From Bacillota bacterium (GTDB taxonomy: Bacteria; Bacillota; Clostridia; Clostridiales; Clostridiaceae): a stretch of 64,000 nucleotides of DNA. The notes under the pieces were generated by a model that was given only the letters and a program-made list of their open reading frames with translations, was not told where the DNA came from and searched no databases. Position 1 is the first letter of the stretch; each line of letters starts with the position of its first letter. A program made the position numbers and the translations under genes. The stretch is from contig JAEXLD010000050.1 in NCBI GenBank assembly GCA_023445445.1, positions 24,786 to 88,785 on the forward strand, read 5' to 3'. Below are positions 9,258-16,827 of this stretch, in pieces.

Positions 9258-9302
9258 AAATTCCCTCCATTTTACATATATAATATAAAATATTTTAGCA
9301 AA

Positions 9303-9348
9303 ATTAGTGCGTACAATTATATCATTAATATAAATGTTACGTACAATT
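9303..9348 (-). promoter_or_regulatory. Tandem AraR operators over the araB promoter
   Basis: Two 16-bp palindrome-like boxes, ATTAGTGCGTACAATT (9303-9318) and AATGTTACGTACAATT (9333-9348), match the AraR box core TTGTACGTACAA. Their centres are 30 bp apart, about three helical turns, which fits cooperative binding on one face. On the minus strand a TATAAT (9316-9321) touches the first box and a TTGTAC (9341-9346) lies in the second with a 19-base spacer, so repressor bound here would block the promoter. Confidence 0.82.
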
Positions 9349-9432
9349 TCATAATAGCAAATAAAGTTTGTATTGTAAACATTTAAAGTAACTTATTTTT
9401 GCACTTTTTAAAAAATATTTTTCAGTATAAAA

Positions 9433-9470
9433 AAAGTAAGTATTAACATCATTATATTAATACTTACTTT
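9433..9470 (-). terminator. Terminator of araR
   Basis: A 14-bp perfect stem (9433-9446 with 9457-9470, AAAGTAAGTATTAA) followed on the minus strand by a U run at 9428-9435. It lies directly after the araR stop codon and separates araR from the araB operator region. Confidence 0.85.
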
Positions 9471-9480
9471 AATTAATTAT

Positions 9481-10566
9481 CTATTTATTTATATTTTCAA
9501 CGCTATCTCTTTTTACTATTACTGGTTCATATACATACTTAACTTTATTTTTTTCTTTATTTATTAGTGAAATCAGCATTTCTGCTGCCTTCTTTCCCAT
9601 TTCTTCTTTAGGATGATTTATAGTAGTTATTCCATAATCTAATATTTGTGAAATAGTTTCATCATTATCATAACCTACAATAGATAAATCCTCTGGTATC
9701 TTTAATCCTAGTTCTTTAGCTACTTTAATTACTTTAATAGCTGTTTTATCATTATAACAAATTATGGCTGAAGGTCTATTAGATCTACTTAATAAATTCT
9801 TAGCAAAAGCATATACATAGAAATCTTCTTCATAAGTTTTAAAATTTCCTATTATTGTACTATCAATTTCTATTTTGTTTTCTTCTAATGCTTTTAAATA
9901 TCCCTTTTTACGTTCTAACCCTTGAATATCATCCTCTTTAAAAATCCCTGAAATTTTCTTATGTCCTAAACTAATTAAATAATTACAGAGGTCATAAGCA
10001 CCTTTCTCATCATCTATTATTACATAGGATTGATTTTCTTTGTTATAGGTTGCATTTATCATTAAATAAGGTATATTGTCCTTATCTATTTCATTATATA
10101 AATCTTCATTACTGTTTCCTAAGGCACTAGCTGTAGGCTCAATTATTGCACCAGCCACATCATATTCTAATAGCTTTTTTAATTGCTCTCTTTCTTTTTC
10201 TTTCTCATTATTAGTATTTAATAATAATATATCATATCCCTTTTCATTTAATTCTTCTTGAATACCCTTAATTAAATGAGGAAATATATATTCAGATATA
10301 TATGTAGTTATTACAATAACAAGCTTACTATGTGTTTTCTTTGCTTTATTTAATTTCTTAGCATAAGCACCTTTACTTTTTTCCCTATAAATATAGCCTT
10401 GCTTTTCTAGTTCCACTATAGATTGTCTTACAGTATGCCTACTTACAGAAAAAAACTCACCAATTTCTTGTTCAGTTGGTAGCTTTTCATTTTCTTTTAT
10501 TTCTCCTGCCAAGATTTTATCTCTATAAAACTCAAATATTTCAATGTATTTTATTACTTTATCCAT
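9481..10566 (-). CDS. araR: Arabinose-responsive repressor AraR
   Basis: Transcription repressor with an N-terminal GntR-type winged helix (about residues 5-75: LPTEQEIGEFFSVSRHTVRQ, then GYIYREKSKGAYA) and a C-terminal LacI/periplasmic-binding-like sensor (about 80-360: YLISLGHKKISGIF, ICYNDKTA, SIVGYDND). This two-part build and the 361-residue length are those of Bacillus AraR, which releases DNA on binding L-arabinose. It lies just upstream of the operon on the same strand but has its own terminator and an AraR box over its own 5' region, so autoregulation is likely. GAAAGG precedes the ATG. Confidence 0.92.
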   Translation of the reverse strand: MDKVIKYIEIFEFYRDKILAGEIKENEKLPTEQEIGEFFSVSRHTVRQSIVELEKQGYIYREKSKGAYAKKLNKAKKTHSKLVIVITTYISEYIFPHLIKGIQEELNEKGYDILLLNTNNEKEKEREQLKKLLEYDVAGAIIEPTASALGNSNEDLYNEIDKDNIPYLMINATYNKENQSYVIIDDEKGAYDLCNYLISLGHKKISGIFKEDDIQGLERKKGYLKALEENKIEIDSTIIGNFKTYEEDFYVYAFAKNLLSRSNRPSAIICYNDKTAIKVIKVAKELGLKIPEDLSIVGYDNDETISQILDYGITTINHPKEEMGKKAAEMLISLINKEKNKVKYVYEPVIVKRDSVENINK

Positions 10567-10584
10567 CTTTAACTACCTTTCATA

Positions 10585-10600
10585 TATTGTACATACAATT
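10585..10600 (-). promoter_or_regulatory. AraR box upstream of araR
   Basis: TATTGTACATACAATT, a near-perfect palindrome with the same TTGTAC..TACAA core as the two boxes at the araB promoter. It lies 19 bases upstream of the araR ATG, in a position to repress araR itself. Confidence 0.75.
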
Positions 10601-10681
10601 ATATTATATCATTAAAGTTAATTGCAATTATTATTTGATTTTTTATATATTAATATATTTGTAAACCTATAACTCTTATTA

Positions 10682-10730
10682 AAATATAAAGAAAGACCTA
10701 TAAATTACTTATAGGTCTTTCTTTATATTT
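10682..10730 (-). terminator. Terminator of hsp20
   Basis: A 22-bp perfect stem (10682-10703 and 10709-10730, containing AAAGAAAGACCTATAA) with a 5-base loop, starting at the hsp20 stop codon. It also insulates hsp20 from the araR promoter region. Confidence 0.85.
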
Positions 10731-11173
10731 TATTTAACTTCTATTTTTTTAGTTTCATTAATTTCTTTATTTAACTTTGGTAAGTTTACTTTAAGAACTC
10801 CATTATCGAAGTTTGCATCTATTTTATCTTCTTCAACATTATCTATATAGAAGCTTCTCTTAAATTCACCATAACTTCTTTCTTGTCTTACATAATTATC
10901 TTTCTTTTCTTCTAGGTTATTTTCTCTCTTTGCAGAAATATTTAAATAACCATTTTTATAGCTTATTTCTATATCTTTTTTGTCAACGCCAGGTAAATCA
11001 GCTTCTATAATATAATCATTATCATCTTCTTTTAAGTCTACAGAGAAGTTATTCTTTAATACTCCTAATGAACTAAAGAAGTCATCATTAAAGAAACTAT
11101 TTACCATGTTTTCAAATTCATCTCCTTTTTTTGTTATTGAATTATTTTTTCTCCAAGGAACTATATCAAACAT
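10730..11173 (-). CDS. Small heat shock protein, Hsp20/alpha-crystallin family
   Basis: ATP-independent chaperone that holds unfolding proteins, cytoplasmic. The 147-residue chain has a short variable N-terminus (MFDIVPWRK) and then an alpha-crystallin domain (about 43-145) with NDYIIEADLPGVDKKDIEIS, NYVRQERSYGEFKRSFYI and the closing NGVLKVNLPK motif. It corresponds to clostridial Hsp18. The ATG follows AAAGGAGG. The promoter overlaps a CtsR-type heptad repeat, so heat induction through CtsR is expected. Confidence 0.95.
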   Translation of the reverse strand: MFDIVPWRKNNSITKKGDEFENMVNSFFNDDFFSSLGVLKNNFSVDLKEDDNDYIIEADLPGVDKKDIEISYKNGYLNISAKRENNLEEKKDNYVRQERSYGEFKRSFYIDNVEEDKIDANFDNGVLKVNLPKLNKEINETKKIEVK

Positions 11174-11225
11174 ACTAAAAACCTCCTTTAATATTATGTA
11201 TTTGCTATTTCCTTTTACAATTACA

Positions 11226-11255
11226 TTATAAAACGAAGGTCAAAGAAGGTCAAGG
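11226..11255 (-). promoter_or_regulatory. hsp20 promoter with embedded CtsR operator
   Basis: The plus strand reads GGTCAAAGAAGGTCAAG at 11239-11255, two GGTCAAR heptads separated by 3 bases, which is the CtsR consensus. On the minus strand TTGACC (11249-11254), a 17-base spacer and a perfect TATAAT (11226-11231) form a sigma-A promoter. The operator therefore covers the -35 element and half the spacer. Confidence 0.85.
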
Positions 11256-11350
11256 TTTAATTAATTGAAAAATGGAATTATTTATATAATCTATTCCCTT
11301 ATTAATAAAGTATTAGTATAATTTAATAAAAAACATAAGGAGTAAAATAT

Positions 11351-12202
11351 ATGAGCAATATAAAAGTAATTATTATGGATGTAGATGGCACATTAACAAA
11401 CAGTGAAAAAATAGTAACTGATAAAACTAGAAATGCATTAATTAAAGCTCAAGAATTAGGAGTAAGATTAGTTTTAGCTTCAGGAAGACCTACATCTGGA
11501 TTAGTAGATTTAGCTAAAGAATTAAAAATGGATGAAAATAATGGTCTACTAGTATCCTTTAATGGCTCTAAAGTAGTTGATTGTGAAAATAATAATGTTT
11601 TATTCAATAAAACCATGAGGGTTGAAGAAGGACAAGCAGTCCTTGAACATATGAAAAAATTTGATGTTAAGCCTATGATAGATAAAGGTGATTATATGTA
11701 TGTTAATGACGTATTTGATAATACTATAAATCACAAAGGTAAACCATTTAACATAATTCAATATGAATCTCGTGGTGGTAAATTTAAGCTATGTGAAAAA
11801 GATGATTTAGCTGCCTTTGCTGATTATCCATTAAATAAAATACTAACTGCTGGAGATCCTGAATATTTACAAGCTAACTATAAAGAAATGATGGAACCTT
11901 TTAAAGATACTTTAAATTGCATGTTTACAGCAGATTTCTTCTTTGAATTTACTGCTAAGGGCATTGATAAAGCAAAAGCTATAGATACTGTATTAATTCC
12001 TATGGGCTATAAAAGAGAAGAAATCATTGCCTTTGGTGATGGTCATAATGATGCTTCTATGGTTAAATATGCTGGTATAGGAATTGCTATGTCTAATGCT
12101 GTTGATGATTTAAAAGCTATAGCTGATGAAGTAACTTTATCTAATGAAGAAGATGGTATTGCATATACTTTAAGCAAATACTTTAAAGATATAGATTTCT
12201 AA
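11351..12202 (+). CDS. Cof-type HAD-IIB sugar phosphatase
   Basis: HAD-superfamily phosphatase of the Cof/YidA kind, which hydrolyses sugar phosphates or nucleotide precursors in the cytoplasm. The 283 residues show motif I with catalytic Asp10 and Asp12 in IIMDVDGTLT, motif II in VLASGRPT, a type IIB cap in the middle, and motif IV in AFGDGHNDASM followed by GIGIAMSNA. AAGGAG precedes the ATG. It stands alone between hsp20 (divergent) and an aldo/keto reductase (convergent). The natural substrate is not readable. Confidence 0.93.
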   Translation: MSNIKVIIMDVDGTLTNSEKIVTDKTRNALIKAQELGVRLVLASGRPTSGLVDLAKELKMDENNGLLVSFNGSKVVDCENNNVLFNKTMRVEEGQAVLEHMKKFDVKPMIDKGDYMYVNDVFDNTINHKGKPFNIIQYESRGGKFKLCEKDDLAAFADYPLNKILTAGDPEYLQANYKEMMEPFKDTLNCMFTADFFFEFTAKGIDKAKAIDTVLIPMGYKREEIIAFGDGHNDASMVKYAGIGIAMSNAVDDLKAIADEVTLSNEEDGIAYTLSKYFKDIDF

Positions 12203-12275
12203 ATTTTAAAAATAATACATATGTAGAAAAAATATTATTTTAGGGAATTACCTGAATATTTTAATAAAATCTAAA

Positions 12276-12342
12276 AATAAAAGGAGCTGAATCACCCTTC
12301 CAAACTATTAATCTAGTATGGTGTTGCAGCTCCTTATTTATT
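12276..12342 (+). terminator. Large hairpin after the HAD phosphatase gene
   Basis: Arms AAGGAGCTGaaTCACC (12281-12296) and GGTGTTGCAGCTCCTT (12319-12334) pair over 16 positions with three mismatches, with further A/T pairing outside, ending in TTATTTATT. It can serve as terminator for the HAD gene. The GGAGCTG..CAGCTCC core recurs in the hairpin at 28092-28113, so it may also be a repeat family member. Confidence 0.6.
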
Positions 12343-12362
12343 GCATATTTATATTTTGCACA

Positions 12363-12425
12363 TCATGCTGTTAATATTACAGTATCCTTTGGAAATGTCT
12401 TTGCAAAATATGTATAGTAATTCAT
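12363..12425 (-). pseudogene. Relic of hydroxylamine reductase (hcp)
   Basis: On the minus strand 20 codons ending in a TGA read MNYYTYFAKTFPKDTVILTA. This matches the hybrid-cluster protein segment that normally continues GCAKYR(F/Y)N, one of its cluster-ligand regions. No further Hcp sequence is seen on either side and the surrounding 295-base gap has no other coding signal. I read it as the last trace of a deleted hcp gene. Confidence 0.55.
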
Positions 12426-12497
12426 TTATTTTATTTTAAGATTATTCTATCTATATGCTTTTTAGATAAAAAATATCTTTCAGCTAAAATCTTTCTA

Positions 12498-13388
12498 CTA
12501 TTTAAGTATTTCTATTAAATGATCTATATTAGATGTAGTTAATAAAGCTACACTTCCATTAAATTGCTTAGTAATATAATCTACAACCCACTTATTAGGA
12601 TTATGTTCTTCCTTTAGAAGTTTTTCAAGTTTTTCTTTATTATTTAAAGTATTATATTCTTTCTTAAAAATATTCTTCTTATTATATTGTCCACTTAAAA
12701 GAGGAGAATAAGCTACTAATGTTATATCATTATAATAATTAATATAACTTTCTAAATCTTCATTAAAGGCAACCTGTGGATAAAAGTCTGCTTCTCTTAC
12801 AGGTGTTAAATAGCTATATCTTTGCTGAACTGCTGAAAAGAATTTATATCCATTTTCCTTACATATTCTTCTTGCGGATTCTATTCTCCATGTATAAAAA
12901 TTACTACAACCTATTTCCTTAACTAATCCTGAATTTATTAATTCATTTAAAGTTCCTAAAGTTTCTTCTTGTGGGGTTTTATAATCATCAACATGTAAAT
13001 ATAATAAATCTATATAATCTGTTTTTAAATTTTCTAATGATTTATTAACAGATTCAATTATTACTTTTCTACTTAAACCTTGCATATCTGAAAAATCCTT
13101 TTTACTTAAAGATTTCGGTAATGCGCCTAGCTTTGTTGCAATAACAAGCTCTTCTCTTTTATGGTTTCCAGCAATAAACTTTCCTATTACTTTTTCACTT
13201 TCTCCACCATTTCCTCCATTCCATACTGCATAATTATTAGCTGTGTCTATAAAATTTCCACCATATTTTATATAGGTATCTATTATTTTAAATGAATTTG
13301 ACTCATTTGTCTTTGTGCCAAAATTAATTCCTCCTAAGCCTATATTACTTACTTGTAAATCTGAGTTTCCTAATGTTACTTTTTTCAT
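12498..13388 (-). CDS. Aldo/keto reductase (Tas/YghZ-like)
   Basis: NADPH-dependent reductase of 296 residues with the barrel and catalytic blocks of the longer AKR class: LGNSDLQVSNIGLGG at the start, FIDTANNYAVWNGG (catalytic Asp and Tyr), LVIATKLG (Lys) and IDLLYLHVDD (His). It ends with LLTTSNIDHL, the coenzyme segment. The start is ATG 13388 after GGAGGTGTT; an upstream in-frame ATG at 13418 lies in the operator and is unlikely. It is transcribed away from an HxlR regulator and shares an inverted-repeat operator with it, so it is probably induced by a reactive electrophile or carbonyl. Confidence 0.88.
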   Translation of the reverse strand: MKKVTLGNSDLQVSNIGLGGINFGTKTNESNSFKIIDTYIKYGGNFIDTANNYAVWNGGNGGESEKVIGKFIAGNHKREELVIATKLGALPKSLSKKDFSDMQGLSRKVIIESVNKSLENLKTDYIDLLYLHVDDYKTPQEETLGTLNELINSGLVKEIGCSNFYTWRIESARRICKENGYKFFSAVQQRYSYLTPVREADFYPQVAFNEDLESYINYYNDITLVAYSPLLSGQYNKKNIFKKEYNTLNNKEKLEKLLKEEHNPNKWVVDYITKQFNGSVALLTTSNIDHLIEILK

Positions 13389-13419
13389 AACAACACCTCC
13401 ACTATTACTATAAAACAAT

Positions 13420-13459
13420 ATACCACAAATTGAAATAAGGCACTAAATTGTGGTATAAT
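13420..13459 (+). promoter_or_regulatory. Divergent promoter region with HxlR operator
   Basis: Inverted repeat ATACCACAAATT (13420-13431) and AAATTGTGGTAT (13445-13456). For the rightward gene TTGAAA (13430-13435), an 18-base spacer and TATAAT (13454-13459) make a promoter whose -10 is inside the right arm. The region lies between a regulator and the divergent reductase, so the regulator probably controls both. Confidence 0.75.
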
Positions 13460-13486
13460 TACAAAAAAGTAACTTAGGAGGTTTGT

Positions 13487-13846
13487 ATGTTTTTCTATGA
13501 ATATGAAGATGAATGTCCTCTTTTATTAACTCAACGAATAATGGGTGGCAAATGGAAATTATCTATTCTTTGGTTTCTTTCTAAAAACAAAGTCATGCGC
13601 TTTAATGAATTAAAGACTGCTTTTAATGATCCAGCTCTTACACAAAAAATGCTTACTGAACATTTAAAACAACTAGAAAGAGATGGCCTTGTTTTAAGAA
13701 CCTCATATAATGTTGTTCCTCCTAAAGTTGAATACTCATTAACTGAATTAGGAGTGTCTTTTATTAAGGTTATAGATTGTATGGAGGAATGGGGTCAACA
13801 CTATATTGATACAAATAAAAAAACCTATTTGACAAGTGATTTTTAA
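13487..13846 (+). CDS. HxlR-family transcription regulator
   Basis: Winged-helix DNA-binding protein of 119 residues. The family core is plain: CPLLLTQRIMGGKWKLSILW at the N-terminus, FNELKTAF, LTQKMLTEHLKQLERDGLV (recognition helix) and the wing PPKVEYSLTELG. Cys10, in the conserved C-P position, is the redox or electrophile-sensing residue in relatives such as YodB and HypR. AGGAGG precedes the ATG. It lies back to back with the aldo/keto reductase at 12498-13388; self-control through the shared operator is likely. Confidence 0.93.
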   Translation: MFFYEYEDECPLLLTQRIMGGKWKLSILWFLSKNKVMRFNELKTAFNDPALTQKMLTEHLKQLERDGLVLRTSYNVVPPKVEYSLTELGVSFIKVIDCMEEWGQHYIDTNKKTYLTSDF

Positions 13847-13871
13847 TAATCACTTGTCAAATAGGTTTTTT
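13818..13871 (+). terminator. Terminator overlapping the end of the HxlR gene
   Basis: A perfect 24-bp stem (13818-13841 and 13848-13871, core AACCTATTTGACAAGTGATT) with a 6-base loop and a terminal U run. The left arm encodes the last ten or so residues of the regulator and the stop codon lies in the loop region, so coding and terminator sequence are shared. Confidence 0.92.
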
Positions 13872-13902
13872 ATATAATTAATCATCTTTAACTATTAATT
13901 AT

Positions 13903-14043
13903 TTATATTAACTCTTGACTAAAGTTAAGTGTATCTTCTGCTTCAAATTACTCTTTAATTTTTTCTAACCAATATTTATGTACACTATAAACATATATTG
14001 AATAATACTCTTTATAATAATTTTTAAAGTTTAATTCTCTTCT
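13903..14043 (-). pseudogene. Decayed coding relic, unidentified
   Basis: One minus-strand frame reads RRELNFKNYYKEYYSIYVYS then VHKYWLEKIKE, an in-frame TAA, then FEAEDTLNFSQELI and a second TAA. The sequence has protein-like composition (aromatic and charged residues, no stops but one) yet no start codon or ribosome binding site. I read it as the C-terminal remnant of a decayed gene; I do not recognise the family. Confidence 0.3.
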
Positions 14044-14192
14044 TTAGTAAATAAATACAATTATTTACTTTTTATATTTTGTGGGTTAAAATATATTTAT
14101 TAATAGAACATGTTTTAATTCACTATTAAGAATTCATTTACTTTATACTACAATCATTAACATTAATTTGTAAAATGAAAGGAGCACTTTAT

Positions 14193-14369
14193 TTGAAACT
14201 GAAGAAAATTGTGAAACTAATAATTGTTATAATAGTTATAGCTAAAATATGTAACTATGTTAGTTCTAAACTTAACGAAGAAAGCCCTGAAAGATGCTAT
14301 CATTCCTCTTATGTCAAAGAATCATGGGCATGTCCTTATTGTGGTGGTTCTGGATTTAAATATCCTTAA
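14193..14369 (+). CDS. Small membrane protein with DnaJ-like Cys motif
   Basis: Predicted protein of 58 residues. A Lys-rich start (KLKKIVK) leads into one hydrophobic helix (about 8-19, LIIVIIVIAKIC), a polar stretch with one more Cys, and a C-terminal ACPYCGGSGFKYP, which looks like a single CxxCxGxG repeat of the DnaJ zinc finger. AAAGGAG at 14178-14184 is placed for the TTG at 14193; an in-frame ATG at 14175 overlaps that site and is less likely. Function unknown. It stands alone in a region of decayed genes. Confidence 0.5.
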   Translation: MKLKKIVKLIIVIIVIAKICNYVSSKLNEESPERCYHSSYVKESWACPYCGGSGFKYP

Positions 14370-14461
14370 AAGGAAAATTTATAATAATTTCATATTAAAT
14401 ATTATCCTAACTAATAGTTTTCAACATTACATTAAAACACAGTTAAAGGATAATATAGTGC

Positions 14462-14638
14462 CTATTCTTCTCCATTAATATCCAAGTTAGAATGTTCTTT
14501 AATGTAATTATTTATTTCCACTTCATTGACTGCACTATGCCATTGAGTTGTAAACTCATTTTCATTTAACTCTATCTCATCATACCCTAGCATGCTCCTT
14601 AATTTATTAAAATCCTTAATCTTAAAACTATAGTTGAA
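14462..14638 (-). pseudogene. Relic of a BceB/FtsX-type ABC transporter permease
   Basis: A minus-strand frame reads FNYSFKIKDFNKLRSMLGYD, continues EIELNENEFTTQWHS, and ends NLDINGEE-stop. The DFNKLRSMLGYDEIELNENEF block resembles the extracellular-loop region of bacitracin/peptide-sensing permeases (BceB, VraG). Upstream in frame there is a stop at once, and nothing else of the roughly 650-residue family remains. A cohort member, a truncated bcrA-like ATPase, is at 32159-32545, but the two are far apart. Confidence 0.45.
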
Positions 14639-14703
14639 ACTTATTTACATAAGCCTTTACCTTAAAGCAATATTCGTTATAGAATATGTATTTAGGCATA
14701 AAA

Positions 14704-14737
14704 ATAGCCTTAGGCAATATAAAGTGCCTAAGACTAT
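14704..14737 (-). terminator. Terminator of the homocysteine methyltransferase operon
   Basis: ATAGCCTTAGGCA (14704-14716) pairs with TGCCTAAGACTAT (14725-14737), one G-U pair; on the minus strand the stem is followed by UUUUUAUG. It overlaps the TAG stop of the methyltransferase gene. Confidence 0.85.
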
Positions 14738-15675
14738 AGATTTTTACTTTTTACTACTAATTGTCTTGCTATCTCTTCAATAAATTTATCGTCAGTACCA
14801 CAACAACCTCCAAAAATCTTAAAATTAAAATCTTTTTGCAACTTTATCATACTTTCTGCTAAGTTACTTGGAGTTGATGAAATTAATTTACAACTATTAT
14901 CTAACTCCTCTGGTGATAAGCAAGCTGCATTAGCTTGAATGCCTCTAAATCTATTTTTTACAATCTGAGTTCTATTAAAATTTTTAGATAATGCTTTATA
15001 AACTATATCTGGATGAACACAATTAGTCATATAGCACATAGGAATTCTCTTAGTAGAACTATCTATATTTTCTATAGCATCATTAATAGTTGTACCATCT
15101 ATCAATTTACCATCTTCTCTTATCATAAAGCTTATTATATAGGGTAACAATGTCCTCTCCATAGCTTTTGCCATTCCTATTGATTCATCAAGTGTTGGCA
15201 TAATACCTGCATACAGAAAATCCACCTCTGCTTTTTTAAATAAATCAGCTTGCCATGAATGAAATGCTAAAGCATCATCTATACTTAATCCATCATCATC
15301 CTTATAAGCATCTCCATAACATCCCATTAATCCACCAATAAAAATATCATTATTAAATTTAGCCCTTATTTCTTTTAAAAACAAAACATTGTCCTCTATA
15401 ATTTTTTCATTGTAGTTTGAATTTGAAATTCTCTCTTTATTTGCTCTTCTCGTTGGTGTGGTTATCATAATAGGTAAATTATATTTATTAGCTATATTTA
15501 TGTATTTAACAAATAATTCATTTAAAATATTCTTATAATCTTCATTATATATTGCTGCAGCTAATGCAACATCTTTATCTATTAAAACATTATACGTTCT
15601 CTTTAATCTTTCTAAGAGAGCTCCTTCCATTAATATTTGATCATCTTTATTGAATATCTCAGTAAAACTACTCAT
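14734..15675 (-). CDS. Homocysteine S-methyltransferase family protein
   Basis: Methyl transfer to a thiol such as homocysteine, from S-methylmethionine or a similar donor (MmuM-like barrel). The 313 residues carry FIGGLMGCYGDAY, the zinc-ligand Cys in CYMTNCVHP, and the closing Cys pair in FGGCCGTDDKF. The start at 15675 follows AAGGAA and lies 4 bases after the upstream TGA; an ATG 42 bases further up lies inside the upstream gene. It is the last of a three-gene unit with an ACT-domain protein and an isochorismatase-like hydrolase. The true substrate is open. Confidence 0.82.
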   Translation of the reverse strand: MSSFTEIFNKDDQILMEGALLERLKRTYNVLIDKDVALAAAIYNEDYKNILNELFVKYINIANKYNLPIMITTPTRRANKERISNSNYNEKIIEDNVLFLKEIRAKFNNDIFIGGLMGCYGDAYKDDDGLSIDDALAFHSWQADLFKKAEVDFLYAGIMPTLDESIGMAKAMERTLLPYIISFMIREDGKLIDGTTINDAIENIDSSTKRIPMCYMTNCVHPDIVYKALSKNFNRTQIVKNRFRGIQANAACLSPEELDNSCKLISSTPSNLAESMIKLQKDFNFKIFGGCCGTDDKFIEEIARQLVVKSKNL

Positions 15676-15679
15676 TATA

Positions 15680-16054
15680 TCATTCCTTACTAACACATAT
15701 GAATTCATTTTCCTCAAGAATTTTTATTGATTTGTTAAAATTTTCTTCCTTAGTTAAAATATAATCTGTATTATATGTAGATATTGCAAATATTCCAATT
15801 TTATTCTCTGCTAATAAAGTTGATATTTTTGATAATATACCAATAAGAGAAAAATCTAATACTCCTTCTATTCTAAATGCTTTCCATCCATTATCACATT
15901 CAATTACATTTTTAGGAACTAAATTTGTACTACATACTACTGATAATTCTTCATCTGTTTTACCAATAAAACAAAATTCATCTGAATAATTTACTTCTGA
16001 TAAATCCTCTACTTTACAAATAGAAAAGTTCTTATTTATTATTTTTATCTCCAT
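15680..16054 (-). CDS. ACT-domain protein
   Basis: A 124-residue stand-alone protein whose C-terminal half (about 62-122) is an ACT fold: GVLDFSLIGILSKISTLLAE, KIGIFAISTYNTDYILTKEE, then a final helix. Such small ACT_7 proteins bind amino acids and act as sensors; none is assigned a sure role. AAAGGAG precedes the ATG. It lies between an isochorismatase-like hydrolase and a homocysteine methyltransferase, so a methionine or sulfur amino acid link is a reasonable guess only. Confidence 0.8.
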   Translation of the reverse strand: MEIKIINKNFSICKVEDLSEVNYSDEFCFIGKTDEELSVVCSTNLVPKNVIECDNGWKAFRIEGVLDFSLIGILSKISTLLAENKIGIFAISTYNTDYILTKEENFNKSIKILEENEFICVSKE

Positions 16055-16106
16055 TTATTATTCTCCTTTTAACTTTATATTCTTCTATTAGTAATATAAT
16101 TTAAGT

Positions 16107-16631
16107 TTAACCCCTCATTCTTTTAATTGTTTCCTCTATTGAAATACATTCTGCATATCTTCTGTTCCAAATAAATTCATTATAGTACTTATAACTTTCT
16201 TCAGCTGTCATAAACTTATTATCTACTGTTGTGTTTGAATATGCTGGAACCAAAATATTAAATCCATGTTCAAATCCACATTTTATAGTAGCATCAATGC
16301 AATAATCTGTTTGAAGCCCTACAATTATTAGTTCATTTTCATCCTTGGTTTTTAGATACTCTAATAAGCCTGTCCCTTTGAAAGCACTATTAAAATTTTT
16401 ATTAAATATTTTTTCTCTTTTTAATGGTTGAAATTCTTTATATATTTCAAATCCTTCAGTTCCTTTTGTTAATTCACTTCCAACACCATCATCATGTCGC
16501 ACATATATTACTTCAATGTTATTTTCCCTAGCCCTATTTATTATTTCTTTAACATTAGATACAAATGTGTGAAACTTATATAGTTTTTCATTTGTTATTA
16601 ACTTTTGTGTATCAATAACTAATAAAACCAT
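16107..16631 (-). CDS. Isochorismatase-family cysteine hydrolase
   Basis: Amidase-like hydrolase (nicotinamidase/isochorismatase fold) of 174 residues. The catalytic triad is visible: Asp7 in LLVIDTQKL, the Lys in NSAFKGTGLLEYL and the Cys in GLQTDYCIDATIKCG. The substrate is not readable. AAGGAG precedes the ATG. First gene of the minus-strand unit with the ACT protein and the methyltransferase, gaps of 52 and 4 bases. Confidence 0.88.
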   Translation of the reverse strand: MVLLVIDTQKLITNEKLYKFHTFVSNVKEIINRARENNIEVIYVRHDDGVGSELTKGTEGFEIYKEFQPLKREKIFNKNFNSAFKGTGLLEYLKTKDENELIIVGLQTDYCIDATIKCGFEHGFNILVPAYSNTTVDNKFMTAEESYKYYNEFIWNRRYAECISIEETIKRMRG

Positions 16632-16827
16632 TTTATTCTCCTTATTTGATTAATTTTTAGAAACAAATTCTAATTCTTTTTTATGTCTCGCTAATATTAT
16701 TATAATTAGGAAATACATTAAATACTGTATATATTATATAGGAAATTTCAAAATTATATTTCTCTAAATATATAGCTATTACTTAAGTACCACATAATTT
16801 GTTGTGAAATAAACCATATATATTTCT

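Noticed and set aside
9374..9387. cre-like site TGTAAACATTTAAA upstream of the araB promoter
   Set aside because: The central CG of the CcpA box is absent and another position differs; too weak to claim, though catabolite control of arabinose genes would be expected.
13903..14043. Reading the unknown relic as an intact small gene
   Set aside because: It has an internal in-frame stop and no start codon with a ribosome binding site.
14257..14478. Open frame of 73 codons on the plus strand
   Set aside because: It overlaps the better supported 58-residue protein in another frame, has no ribosome binding site, and its second half lies over the permease relic.
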